Origin: Clostridium sp. UBA701
Lineage (GTDB): Bacteria; Bacillota; Clostridia; Clostridiales; Clostridiaceae
Direction: 5' to 3'
Assembly: GCA_002298125.1 (NCBI GenBank)
Contig: DBMJ01000016.1
Location: forward strand, 310,001 to 374,000
Length of the DNA: 64,000 nt
In this document: in pieces, positions 1-7,506 of the stretch
How positions within the stretch are numbered: the first letter of the stretch is position 1
Layout: each line of letters opens with the position of its first letter
Notes under the pieces: generated by a model
Seen by the model: only the letters and a program-made list of their open reading frames with translations
The model's database searches: none
Told to the model about the DNA's origin: nothing
Program-made: the position numbers and the translations under genes

Positions 1-1109
1 AAAATTATAATCTTTTGCTAAATTACTTAAACAGTGGTACAGAGACCATACCACTGTTAGACAATGGTTTGGCTGATAATGGAGATGCAAAATCAAATGA
101 TAGCATATGGTCAAATAAAATTTTATTCAATAAAGAAGGTGACGGGAAGGCATCATTAATAGTTAATGGCAGCTATAAAGGTGAGAAATTCTTATTAGAG
201 AAATCCTTAGGCAATTTTAAGGTTTATCCACCGGGAAAGCTATTAATAAAACCATTAAGTAATAACCCATATGTATATAATGAAATCAAAATTCCGCTGG
301 AAATAATGAATACATCAAATTTTACAGAGACTATGATAATAAGTCTAGACAACCCTATAGGTAAATTAGAACAGGATATTATTAAAATTGAACCATTAAA
401 GACCGTTAAAACCTATATTTCTTTAAAACTAGATAAGGGTTTAGAAGAGAAGGCTTATGATATAAAAGTTAAGCTCGCTGCAGAGGATACCCGGACTAAA
501 GTTGAACCAGCAGAGTTTACTACAAAGGTTCAAGTAATTTCACAAACAGAGTACTTGATGCGAGGTTTAAAAGAAAACCTGCTTCCCATCCTTGTGTTCC
601 TAGGAAGTTTAGCAGCAGTGCTATTATTAATAATTCTCTTTGGGTTATTATTCTATAGATTACTTGTCTATAGAAGCACAAGAATTCAAGGGAAGTTGTC
701 CTATTGGAAAGAAGACACTGAAATTAAGGATAAAAAAGAGTTTGATTTTAAGAAGCTTGGTAAGGATAAGATAATTATTACTTTTAATGAAGAAAATAAA
801 AATGCTCAATATCATATATTTAATAGTGAATATAATTATGATATTGAATTAATTACCATTATACAAAAGAGTAGATGGAAGTTTATTGATGGATACAAGG
901 CTTTATTCCATAGAAATAATTCTTCAGAATTGTTATTAAAAACTACTGAGCCGGGAATTTTTATTTATGAAGATAAAATATTTACCTGCAAGAAAATTTA
1001 TAAAAATGATAAGTTTACTACAGGTGGATATGTATTTCAGTATTTTATTAATGATAACAGGAAATCAGTAGATAAAGATAAAGGTAAAAATGTACTGAAG
1101 GATTTGTAA
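1..1109 (+). CDS. C-terminal part of a single-pass membrane protein (5' end outside window)
   Basis: The reading frame is open to the left edge with no stop, so the apparent TTG start at 15 is probably internal and the gene begins upstream. The visible part has an extracytoplasmic region resembling an Ig/FixG-type beta domain (about residues 70-175), one strong membrane segment (about residues 190-215, rich in Leu/Val/Ile), and a basic, charged cytoplasmic tail of about 145 residues. This layout resembles the end of clostridial vWA-domain surface proteins, but the N-terminal domain that would prove it is missing. A strong hairpin follows the stop. I do not assign a function. Confidence 0.6.
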   Translation, partial: NYNLLLNYLNSGTETIPLLDNGLADNGDAKSNDSIWSNKILFNKEGDGKASLIVNGSYKGEKFLLEKSLGNFKVYPPGKLLIKPLSNNPYVYNEIKIPLEIMNTSNFTETMIISLDNPIGKLEQDIIKIEPLKTVKTYISLKLDKGLEEKAYDIKVKLAAEDTRTKVEPAEFTTKVQVISQTEYLMRGLKENLLPILVFLGSLAAVLLLIILFGLLFYRLLVYRSTRIQGKLSYWKEDTEIKDKKEFDFKKLGKDKIIITFNEENKNAQYHIFNSEYNYDIELITIIQKSRWKFIDGYKALFHRNNSSELLLKTTEPGIFIYEDKIFTCKKIYKNDKFTTGGYVFQYFINDNRKSVDKDKGKNVLKDL

Positions 1110-1145
1110 TAGGTTTAGATGGTACTTAAATAAAAATCATACTAA

Positions 1146-1180
1146 AAGGCCAGGGATATTATACTCCTGGCCTTAAAATA
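1146..1180. terminator. Bidirectional intrinsic terminator
   Basis: A 9-bp perfect inverted repeat (AAGGCCAGG at 1146-1154, CCTGGCCTT at 1166-1174) lies between the convergent ends of the membrane protein gene and hflX. A-rich flanks on both sides give U-runs for either strand. Confidence 0.85.
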
Positions 1181-2995
1181 TTAAGATAAAGCTTTTACTT
1201 CAAAGTCCCTACATCTTATGTAGATTTCGTCCTGTACCATGGCTTTGATATGAGTTCCTTCTTCAATATACGCTTCATTTATAACATTGGAATTTTCATG
1301 AAGCACTGAAATCAGTTTTTGCTCAGTATAGGGGATAATAAATTCTTTTTCTACTAATTTAATTGGTATTTCCATACCTACCATATGCAGCAATTCCTGT
1401 AGATTTATTTCCTTTATAGCACTGACTTCTATGAATTTTTCACCCTTTAAGAAAGCTCGTATTTGCTCTAAATTCTCCTCCGAGGCTTTATCAACCTTGT
1501 TTAAAACAACTATGGTATTTTTATCCTTGACATTAAGCTCCTTAAGAACAATATTTACTGACTGTATCTGTTTTATTGCCTCCTCATTTGCTGCATCCAC
1601 CACGTGCAGGAGTAAATCAGCCTCAACCACCTCTTCTAGGGTTGATTTAAAGGCTTCCACAAGCTCATGAGGAAGCTTGCTAATAAAACCAACAGTATCG
1701 GAAAGTGCAATTTTTCTATTGTCACTTAAGGTTACAGCTCTCACAGTGGTATCTAAGGTTGCAAAGAGCATATCAGCTTCTAGAACCCCCTCCTTGTTTA
1801 TAATATTGGAGGCGGAAAGCTCACAAAGCTTATTTCGCAAGGTGGATTTACCTGCATTGGTGTATCCTACAATTGCTACCCTGCTAATATTATTTTTAGT
1901 CCTCTTCACTTTTTGCACAGCTCTTTGCTCTATTACTTTAGACAGCTCATTCTTTATTTCTTCTATCCTGCTTTCTATATGTCTTCTATCAGTTTCAAGC
2001 TTTTTCTCTCCAGGACCTCTTGAGCCAACACCACCTTTTACTCCAACTCCTCCTTTAATTCTGGCAAGGTTTGCATTTGCATCTCTTAGTCTAGGAAGCT
2101 TATGACTTAGCATAGCAAGCTCAACCTGCAATATACCTTCCTTACTCTTAGCACGTCTTGCAAAGATATCCAGTATTAAGGTGGTTCTGTCTATAACCTT
2201 ACAATTAATCATTTCCTCTAGATTTCTAACCTGAGAACCTGATAGCTCATCATCAAATATTACTACATTTGCATTTTTAAGCTGTTTTAAGTGAGCTATC
2301 TCTAAAACCTTACCCTGTCCTGCATAGTAAGCGGAGTGCACCTTGTTTTTCTTTTGAAGCACCCTGTATACAGGAACAACATTGCAAGCTTCAGCAAGGC
2401 CAGCAAGCTCCTCCAAACTTTCTTCACTATCAGTGCCCACTAAAATAGCTCTTTCCACCTCATCCTCAGCTTCACTTATGCCACTGATTAGACTATCAAT
2501 ATAAGCTATTTTATCTCTGAAATTTAATTGTAATGAAGCTTCTAAGCTTAAATCCTTAAGCTCCGCAAAGGTTAAGCTATTATTAAAAGCATCACAGAAG
2601 CCTATGTTTACCTTAACAGCCTCCAAATTTTCATGAACTCCAATGGCAGCAATAGCATCTAATTTTAAATCTACTAAAGCTGAAATATCCATTGCAGAAA
2701 GTGTGCTGTCACCAGTAGGATGGGTATGAATTACCCTAAAGCCGCTTAGCTTTTTACCTGAAACCTCCAAAGAAGGTATTTCAGCACTACTTACTTTTCC
2801 AACGGAAATTCCGGTAATTTTACCTCGTCTATTAATAACTACACATAGTTCTTTTTTTATGACTCTACTAATGTCATTTAATTCTCCTATCAATTCATGT
2901 GAAAAAACACTGTCATTATCTATTGTTAATTCGTATAAGCCCTCTAGCCTTTCAAGTATTATTTTTTTTATTCCATTAATATTTCCTGTTATCAT
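1181..2995 (-). CDS. hflX: Ribosome-splitting GTPase HflX with an N-terminal JAB/RadC-like extension
   Basis: HflX is a GTPase that binds the 50S subunit and splits stalled or hibernating ribosomes. The C-terminal two thirds is classical: a glycine-rich linker (KGGVGVKGGVGSRGPGEKKLE), G1 GYTNAGKS near residue 376, G3 DTVGF near 430 and G4 NKVD near 501. At 604 residues it is about 180 longer than E. coli HflX. The extra N-terminus contains HTHPTGDSTLSAMD (about residues 90-103), which fits the metal-binding HxH-x7-SxxD pattern of JAB/MPN proteases and of RadC. The start is an ATG six bases after GGAGG. It is preceded by a leader with its own promoter and two terminators, which suggests induction by ribosome stress. 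The HflX identity is firm; activity of the N-terminal domain is inference. Confidence 0.95.
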   Translation of the reverse strand: MITGNINGIKKIILERLEGLYELTIDNDSVFSHELIGELNDISRVIKKELCVVINRRGKITGISVGKVSSAEIPSLEVSGKKLSGFRVIHTHPTGDSTLSAMDISALVDLKLDAIAAIGVHENLEAVKVNIGFCDAFNNSLTFAELKDLSLEASLQLNFRDKIAYIDSLISGISEAEDEVERAILVGTDSEESLEELAGLAEACNVVPVYRVLQKKNKVHSAYYAGQGKVLEIAHLKQLKNANVVIFDDELSGSQVRNLEEMINCKVIDRTTLILDIFARRAKSKEGILQVELAMLSHKLPRLRDANANLARIKGGVGVKGGVGSRGPGEKKLETDRRHIESRIEEIKNELSKVIEQRAVQKVKRTKNNISRVAIVGYTNAGKSTLRNKLCELSASNIINKEGVLEADMLFATLDTTVRAVTLSDNRKIALSDTVGFISKLPHELVEAFKSTLEEVVEADLLLHVVDAANEEAIKQIQSVNIVLKELNVKDKNTIVVLNKVDKASEENLEQIRAFLKGEKFIEVSAIKEINLQELLHMVGMEIPIKLVEKEFIIPYTEQKLISVLHENSNVINEAYIEEGTHIKAMVQDEIYIRCRDFEVKALS

Positions 2996-3096
2996 ACAAT
3001 TTCCTCCTAATGATACAACTATAAAATTTGCCTAATCTCTTTTTTACTATAAACAAGCTTCTGATTAAAATCTAAACCTCATTTTTGCAGCCTCCT

Positions 3097-3183
3097 ATTA
3101 AAAATTAAAATTAAAAAACCGCAGAATTCCTCTGCGGTGCTTACATGTAAATTCCTATAGATTAAAAAGTATAAGCTTATCAT
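3097..3183 (-). CDS. Possible second leader peptide, 28 codons, reading through terminator 2
   Basis: An ATG at 3183 directly follows the stop of a 13-codon frame (ATG 3225, TAG 3184-3186). It opens a 28-codon frame that runs through the terminator hairpin and stops in the U-tract. The hairpin portion reads STAEEFCGFLIF. No clear Shine-Dalgarno sequence precedes either frame, so translation is uncertain, although coupling through TAGATG is possible. Recorded because a ribosome here would physically block terminator 2. Confidence 0.25.
3118..3138 (-). terminator. Leader terminator 2 upstream of hflX
   Basis: On the minus strand ACCGCAGA (3131-3138), loop GGAAT and TCTGCGGT (3118-3125) form a perfect 8-bp stem, followed directly by TTTTTTAATTTTTAATTTTT. 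This is a strong intrinsic terminator lying 120 bases before the hflX start. Confidence 0.85.
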
Positions 3184-3231
3184 CTATTTGATAGAAGTAA
3201 TTTCTAGCTTAACCCTTTTAAACATAATAAA

Positions 3232-3254
3232 ACCGCAGATATGAAGTCTGCGGT
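3232..3254 (-). terminator. Leader terminator 1 upstream of hflX
   Basis: On the minus strand ACCGCAGA (3247-3254), a 7-nt loop and TCTGCGGT (3232-3239) form an 8-bp stem followed by TTTTATTATG, a modest U-tract. The arms are identical to those of the downstream terminator at 3118-3138. Confidence 0.6.
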
Positions 3255-3293
3255 CAAAATTTTTACACATGAAATAATAAAGTATACTAAATT

Positions 3294-3374
3294 CTAATAT
3301 ACATAATTTACTGACAGCAGACTGTATATTTTATTGTTTGAGTTTGATCTGTGCTTATCTTTGTAAATTAACAT
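3294..3374 (-). CDS. Predicted 26-residue leader peptide of hflX
   Basis: ATG at 3374 sits seven bases after AAGGAG and opens a 26-codon frame ending in TAG at 3294. The peptide begins MLIYKDKHRSNSNNK and ends SVNYVY. Its last third contains AGTCTGC (3317-3323), which can pair with the 5' arm of leader terminator 1, so ribosome position on this frame would decide which hairpin forms. I know of no homologue. It is a typical position and size for a regulatory leader peptide. Coding status is inferred from the ribosome-binding site and the base-pairing logic only. Confidence 0.5.
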   Translation of the reverse strand: MLIYKDKHRSNSNNKIYSLLSVNYVY

Positions 3375-3418
3375 TTTACAGTCTCCTTTCAGAATCTTTT
3401 GATATATTTTACATCTTC

Positions 3419-3447
3419 ATTGTAAACTAAAAAAATACAATTGTAAA
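3419..3447 (-). promoter_or_regulatory. Sigma-A promoter for the hflX leader
   Basis: On the minus strand TTTACA (3442-3447), a 17-bp spacer and TACAAT (3419-3424) match the vegetative consensus at 10 of 12 positions. It lies just after the serpin stop, so hflX has its own transcript. Confidence 0.7.
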
Positions 3448-3473
3448 GAGTTTGAGGAATAATAACCCTATGA

Positions 3474-4838
3474 TTACAGCTCTGGGTTTAACATAGTACC
3501 TATAAACAGCGGCAGCTTTGTATCATTGTCCACTATTGCATATACGAAAGGACGATTAAGATTTATAACCTGAACCTTTGGCATACTGGTATCTTTCATT
3601 TCAACCTTTGTCACTGCCCCAGCCTTTGTTCCCTGGGTGTCAACGGTGATAGTGGTTTTGTGCAGTACATCACCTACATAAATGTTCCCTTCACTGCTGC
3701 TAGCCATTTTTGTAAAATCTGCGTTTCCTCGTTCAAAGCACTCCTTAAGACCCATATGCTTTAAGGGGTCTACAAGGTCAACTTTGTATTCCATTTTAAA
3801 TTTAGGCAAGGAAGCTCTAACACTTTCGTTGGACTTGTTTTTCAAGAGCTTAATAAAACTATCTCCTGAAAGGGAGGAAATATAGCTGTCAAGGCTTATT
3901 CCTTCATTGGGTAGAAGGGCAATAAAGCTGTATTTCCCACTCTTATAAGGCTTTATGAAGCCTTGGACCTTATCATCCTTTAAATAACCCTGCTCCTCCG
4001 AATGCATAAAATCTACAGGCTTTTCTGTTCCATTTATAAGCTTAAAAGGGGCACTACTAACATCTTGCTTTTTGTATGGGTTTTCCCACTGATCCTCAAA
4101 ATACACGGTATTGATTAAATACATGATAGTATCAGCATCTATGCCTTCCACAATTTTATCTATTAGATTATGGGTATTGTTTTTTACCCAGTTGTTGATA
4201 TCACTAACGGTTTGTTTAGAATTAAAATCTGCTTCGTAGGCTGAAGCATTATAATAATCCGCATTGACCTGAAGGAAATCTTTTTTTACATTAAGACTTT
4301 TATCCTGCGTATACCATATAGAATTTGCAAGGTTTACCTTACCGCTTTCAACACGGATAAGCTCCTTAGACAGACTATTATAATAAGCATTCAAGTCCAG
4401 TATATTAATTTTATTTTTTCCAAGCAAGGCTTCAAATTCCTTTAAGGTGTTGCTATCTGCTCCGTTGGCTGTCATACCAAGAGCAAGAAACACTGAGGTG
4501 GGGGACAATAATGAATTTTCATTTTTGCTGTAGGACGCCTTAAATAGCTCCAAAGAAAAATCTGCAGTAGATTGAATAAATTGCTCCTTTAACTCAACAG
4601 TCTCTATCTTTTGGGGCTTAATCCCCTTCATAAGATCCCTGGCATATACTCTTGCTGTTCCTAGATTAGGGAATATACCGGTGAGAAATGTCATTAGTGC
4701 AATAGCAGCCGCTAGAGATGGAACAACTATAAAACCTAATCTTTTATAGCCTAATCTTTTAAAGCCAATTTTCTTTGCTGTTTTTACTTCATTTTTTGTC
4801 TTAAGCTTGGTTTCGTGTGACATATCCAGCTTTTTCAT
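3474..4838 (-). CDS. Membrane-anchored serpin (serine protease inhibitor)
   Basis: Serpins trap serine or cysteine proteases by inserting a cleaved reactive-centre loop into a beta sheet. The body (about residues 85-454) has the fold's hallmarks: NSLLSPTSVFLALGMTANGA, NTVYFEDQWENPY, and the hinge/RCL region DTQGTKAGAVTKVEMKDTSM followed by LNRPFVYAI, matching the FNRPFLFxI signature. The hinge is roughly GTxAxAxT, compatible with inhibition, though the usual P17 Glu is replaced. An N-terminal basic stretch (GFKRLGYKRLGF) and a hydrophobic segment suggest type II anchoring with the serpin outside. I choose ATG 4838 because AAGGAGG lies five bases upstream. A frame-extending ATG at 4868 has no ribosome-binding site. 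It stands alone between a Nudix remnant and hflX. Confidence 0.9.
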   Translation of the reverse strand: MKKLDMSHETKLKTKNEVKTAKKIGFKRLGYKRLGFIVVPSLAAAIALMTFLTGIFPNLGTARVYARDLMKGIKPQKIETVELKEQFIQSTADFSLELFKASYSKNENSLLSPTSVFLALGMTANGADSNTLKEFEALLGKNKINILDLNAYYNSLSKELIRVESGKVNLANSIWYTQDKSLNVKKDFLQVNADYYNASAYEADFNSKQTVSDINNWVKNNTHNLIDKIVEGIDADTIMYLINTVYFEDQWENPYKKQDVSSAPFKLINGTEKPVDFMHSEEQGYLKDDKVQGFIKPYKSGKYSFIALLPNEGISLDSYISSLSGDSFIKLLKNKSNESVRASLPKFKMEYKVDLVDPLKHMGLKECFERGNADFTKMASSSEGNIYVGDVLHKTTITVDTQGTKAGAVTKVEMKDTSMPKVQVINLNRPFVYAIVDNDTKLPLFIGTMLNPEL

Positions 4839-4984
4839 AACATCCTCCTTTAATCCTTCCTTATTCATTTGTACTAATTATACGTTTATTGTTTATTAAA
4901 GTTACCCCTCAACTTGTATCAAGTTATTTGCAGTGCTATAATACACAAGATAAACTGTATTATTTTAGATTTTGAGGTATAGCT

Positions 4985-5188
4985 ATGAAAACAATAGAAG
5001 TGGTTGCAGCAATTATTAAACAGGATAGTAAAATATTTGCCACCCGTCGCGGTTATGGAGAGTTTGTGAATATGTGGGAATTTCCCGGGGGTAAAATAGA
5101 AAATGGAGAAACTAGGGAAGAAGCCATTATTCGTGAAATAAAAGCTATTCCGAAGTTTATCCTTGAATGGCAGCCACATGAGTTATAA
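4985..5188 (+). pseudogene. MutT-type Nudix hydrolase, truncated at a repeat copy
   Basis: The first 53 or so residues are a clear (8-oxo)-dGTP-type Nudix N-terminus: MKTIEVVAAII, FATRRGYGEF, WEFPGGKIENGETREEAIIREIK. The Nudix box breaks after REIK, before the metal-binding EE pair would be complete. The frame then runs through 22 bases of unrelated sequence into the short repeat at 5166, which contributes the tail EWQPHEL and the stop. Normal family length is about 130 residues, so roughly 65 are lost, including part of the active site. Almost certainly inactive. Confidence 0.8.
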
Positions 5189-5194
5189 CTTATT
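5166..5194 (+). repeat. Short REP-like repeat, copy A
   Basis: A 29-bp copy of the repeat family found also at 15329, 16405, 18656, 20256, 34654 and (inverted) 35593. It begins AATGGCAGCCACATG and contains the perfect palindrome AGTTATAACT. It supplies the stop codon of the broken Nudix gene. Confidence 0.85.
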
Positions 5195-5228
5195 TATAGT
5201 TCTTTTTATTTTACAAACGAGGCGGAAA

Positions 5229-5282
5229 AAGAGAGTGTGATTATTAAAGTATTAATACTTTATAGTCACACTCTCTTTTAAT
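5229..5282. terminator. Bidirectional terminator between Nudix remnant and SorC-type regulator
   Basis: GAGAGTGTGA (5231-5240) pairs with TCACACTCTC (5266-5275), with further pairing inside the AT-rich loop. It is followed by TTTTA on the plus strand and a U-run on the minus strand. Confidence 0.8.
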
Positions 5283-5325
5283 TTTTACAAACCTTTATCA
5301 CCAATGCTCTGTTAAGCAATAGAGT

Positions 5326-6264
5326 CTATAGCATTTTTAATAAAGCGTTTGCTGTCTCTAGATTAGTTATAAGTACATTGATTAATTTGCCTCTAGCTGC
5401 ACCTATAATGGCAGAGAGCTTTTCAGGACCACCACCCACGCCGATTCTTAAGGGGATCTTTTTAAAGCTATCGATATCTATTGCAAGCACACGATCATTG
5501 AGTCCGCTTTCTATTAATTTTCCGTTAACATCAAAATAATGAGTACATATCTCACCTACAGCTTTTTTGTTTTGTAGGATATCATACTCTGCCTGGGATA
5601 TGTATTTCCTTTGAACAAAGGAGGATTGGGATGACATGTCACCTATTCCTACCATTGCTATAGTGCAAGCCTTCATAGTTTCATACACTGGAGAAAAGAA
5701 GCTTTCTTTCATCAAAGAATCACGAAGCAACTTGTTTTCCAAAATAATAGGAGCATACATGAAGCAAGGCTTTGCATGTAAAATCTCTGAGGAGTGCCTT
5801 ACAATGTCATCTGAATTAATATGTGCTTCCTCTGCATTAAGTCCGCCAACAAGCTGTGTTACAGTAAGGTTTGCTCTGTCAATTGGATGCATATTATTTA
5901 CCAGTGAGGATAATGCTCTGCCTCTAGAAAAACCAATAATATCGTTATCATTTATGACACGTTCAAGGTATGAAGAAGCTGTGGCTCCAAAAGAGTCATA
6001 TATTTCATCATCCACATTTTTAACAATGATTATTTCATTAAGTCCCAAAAGGGCTTCCAATTGTATTGACAAATCCACATTCTGGTGATCGTATTCCTCT
6101 ATAACAATTTTCACGATGCCTGTCTCAATACACTTCTTCAGAATTCTGCCTATTCTCTGACGAGTTGTGGACATTTTCTGTGCAATATCATCCTGGGTCA
6201 TTCCGAGTTTGTAATAGTAACATGCAACTTTAGCATATTCATTCTTCATATTTTCATCTAGCAT
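5326..6264 (-). CDS. SorC/DeoR-family sugar-phosphate-responsive transcriptional regulator
   Basis: At 312 residues this is a full-length SorC-family protein. An N-terminal helix-turn-helix (YYKLGMTQDDIAQKMSTTRQRIGRIL, about residues 16-42) is followed by the sugar-binding domain, an NagB/RpiA-like fold, with GFSRGRAL (about 109-116), QLVGGL, VGIGDM and the C-terminal GVGGGPEKLSAIIGA motif. Members bind sugar phosphates and control adjacent catabolic genes. It is transcribed divergently from the aldolase/dehydrogenase/selenoprotein operon starting at 6607, and is the most likely regulator of that operon. The start follows AGGTGATAAT. The effector is unknown; a phosphorylated deoxysugar or aldolase substrate would fit the family. 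Confidence 0.9.
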   Translation of the reverse strand: MLDENMKNEYAKVACYYYKLGMTQDDIAQKMSTTRQRIGRILKKCIETGIVKIVIEEYDHQNVDLSIQLEALLGLNEIIIVKNVDDEIYDSFGATASSYLERVINDNDIIGFSRGRALSSLVNNMHPIDRANLTVTQLVGGLNAEEAHINSDDIVRHSSEILHAKPCFMYAPIILENKLLRDSLMKESFFSPVYETMKACTIAMVGIGDMSSQSSFVQRKYISQAEYDILQNKKAVGEICTHYFDVNGKLIESGLNDRVLAIDIDSFKKIPLRIGVGGGPEKLSAIIGAARGKLINVLITNLETANALLKML

Positions 6265-6606
6265 ATTATCACCTACTAGCTTTGTTAATTTTTGTACAAT
6301 GTTATTTCAATAGTATATTATACCACCTAATAATATTTATGTATAGCGCATATAAAAGGACTTACTGCGTAAAAACAGAAATAATGCAAAGAAAAAATTA
6401 GAAATAGTATATTTACAATGAAATGGAAGTGTGATACTATTGTCTTATGTAACATATGCCACACAATATAACAAATGTTACAAAAGATGATTTTGCATGA
6501 AATAGCCTTTATAAGGAGCAAACACACAGCATGTGACAGAGAGTCCCTTGCAGTGTATATATATTTTTAAGTTATAAGCTAATAAATAGAAAAGGAGATG
6601 GTTCAC
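6265..6606. promoter_or_regulatory. Divergent control region with an inverted repeat
   Basis: This 340-bp intergenic stretch must hold promoters for the SorC regulator and the operon opposite. A 7-bp inverted repeat, GTAACAT (6449-6455) and ATGTTAC (6475-6481), spaced by 19 bp, is a candidate operator. I see no ORF of substance and no confident -35/-10 pair. Confidence 0.4.
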
Positions 6607-7407
6607 ATGGCAAACAAAACACACCGTTTAAATCACATATTCAGAGAGGATAGGAGAACATTCATCATGGCCATGGATCATGGTAATGGTTTTAACGTTC
6701 TTCCTGCAATGAAGAATCCAGGCAAAATTATCAGTGAAGTTGCAAGGGCAGGAGCAGATGCTTTTTTAGCAACAGTTGGACTTGCAGAAAAATTTGCAGA
6801 TGATTTTCATGGCAAGGGTATTATTTTAAGGCTTGATGGTGCCGCATCATTTTTAGGCTCAAGAGATAAGCCTCTTCAAACTGTAGTAGGTATTGAAGAT
6901 GCAATTCGGCTGGGGGCTGATTCTGTAATTAGCATGGGATTTCCTGGTTCAAAATGGGAAGATCAAACGTTGAAGGAGTTATCAAAGAACATTCTTGAAG
7001 CTGCAAAATGGGGGATTCCTTTAACGGCTGAGATGCTTCCAAGAGGCTTTGAAGGTGGGGAAGATTCCCGAACTCCTGCAAATATAACCTTTGCATGCCG
7101 TATGGGTGCTGAAATGGGTGCTGATATTATAAAAACTGAATACACTGGTGATGCTGAAACCTTTAAGGAGCTGTGTGAAAGTGTATATGCACCAGTAGTG
7201 ATACTGGGAGGAAGCAAAAAAGTATCAGAAGAAAAGCTTCTTACTGAGATCAAGGAGGCTATTAGTGTTGGTGGCGCAGGTGTTGCCATGGGAAGAAATA
7301 TCTGGAATCATGAGGATCCAGCTAGATTCGCAAGTGCCATAGCAAAGCTTATACATGAAGATTGCAGTGTCGAAGCAGCACTTAAAGAGCTAAACAAAAA
7401 GTTCTAG
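6607..7407 (+). CDS. Class I aldolase of the DeoC/LacD/FbaB (LsrF-like) family
   Basis: The 266-residue TIM-barrel protein has family signatures AMDHGNGF (about 22-29), GADAFLATVG, AEMLPRGF and the Schiff-base lysine region ADIIKTEYTGD, followed by GGSKK and GGAGVAMGRNIW, which bind the substrate phosphate. Relatives include archaeal-type fructose-bisphosphate aldolase and LsrF, which acts on phosphorylated AI-2. A ketose or deoxy-ketose phosphate is the likely substrate class. ATG 6607 is chosen since AAAGGAG lies nine bases upstream; the ATG at 6598 overlaps that site. It is the first gene of the operon. Family assignment is firm, exact substrate unknown. Confidence 0.85.
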   Translation: MANKTHRLNHIFREDRRTFIMAMDHGNGFNVLPAMKNPGKIISEVARAGADAFLATVGLAEKFADDFHGKGIILRLDGAASFLGSRDKPLQTVVGIEDAIRLGADSVISMGFPGSKWEDQTLKELSKNILEAAKWGIPLTAEMLPRGFEGGEDSRTPANITFACRMGAEMGADIIKTEYTGDAETFKELCESVYAPVVILGGSKKVSEEKLLTEIKEAISVGGAGVAMGRNIWNHEDPARFASAIAKLIHEDCSVEAALKELNKKF

Positions 7408-7500
7408 GAGACATAAAGATTGATAATCTTTGTGTACATATAAGAAAGACAGGAGGCACAAAGATTGATAATCTTTGTGTACATATAAGAAAGACAGGAG
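7406..7500 (+). repeat. Two tandem 45-bp units between aldolase and dehydrogenase genes
   Basis: Units at 7406-7450 and 7451-7495 differ at only two positions, and a third begins with AGGAG at 7496. Each carries a small hairpin (AAAGATT-GAT-AATCTTT) and ends next to a ribosome-binding-site-like AGGAG. The last AGGAGG serves the dehydrogenase at 7507. Confidence 0.9.
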
Positions 7501-7506
7501 GGTATT

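Larger units (their letters stand above)
2996..3412 (-). promoter_or_regulatory. Long attenuator-type leader of hflX
   Basis: About 415 bases separate the predicted start of transcription from hflX. The leader holds a short ORF with a good ribosome-binding site (3294-3374) and two hairpins with identical arms (3232-3254 and 3118-3138), the second followed by a long U-rich run. The end of the short ORF (AGTCTGC, 3317-3323) is complementary to the 5' arm of the first hairpin (GCAGACT, 3245-3251). The 3' arm of the first hairpin (TCTGCGGT) is complementary to the 5' arm of the second (ACCGCAGA). This predicts mutually exclusive terminator and antiterminator folds. Ribosome-mediated attenuation is inferred, by analogy with antibiotic-inducible leaders of ribosome-protection genes in other Firmicutes. 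Confidence 0.65.

Noticed and set aside
1677..2105. 142-codon plus-strand frame inside hflX
   Set aside because: Antisense shadow of a strongly conserved GTPase gene.
4919..5179. 86-codon minus-strand frame
   Set aside because: It is antisense to the Nudix remnant, which has recognisable motifs.
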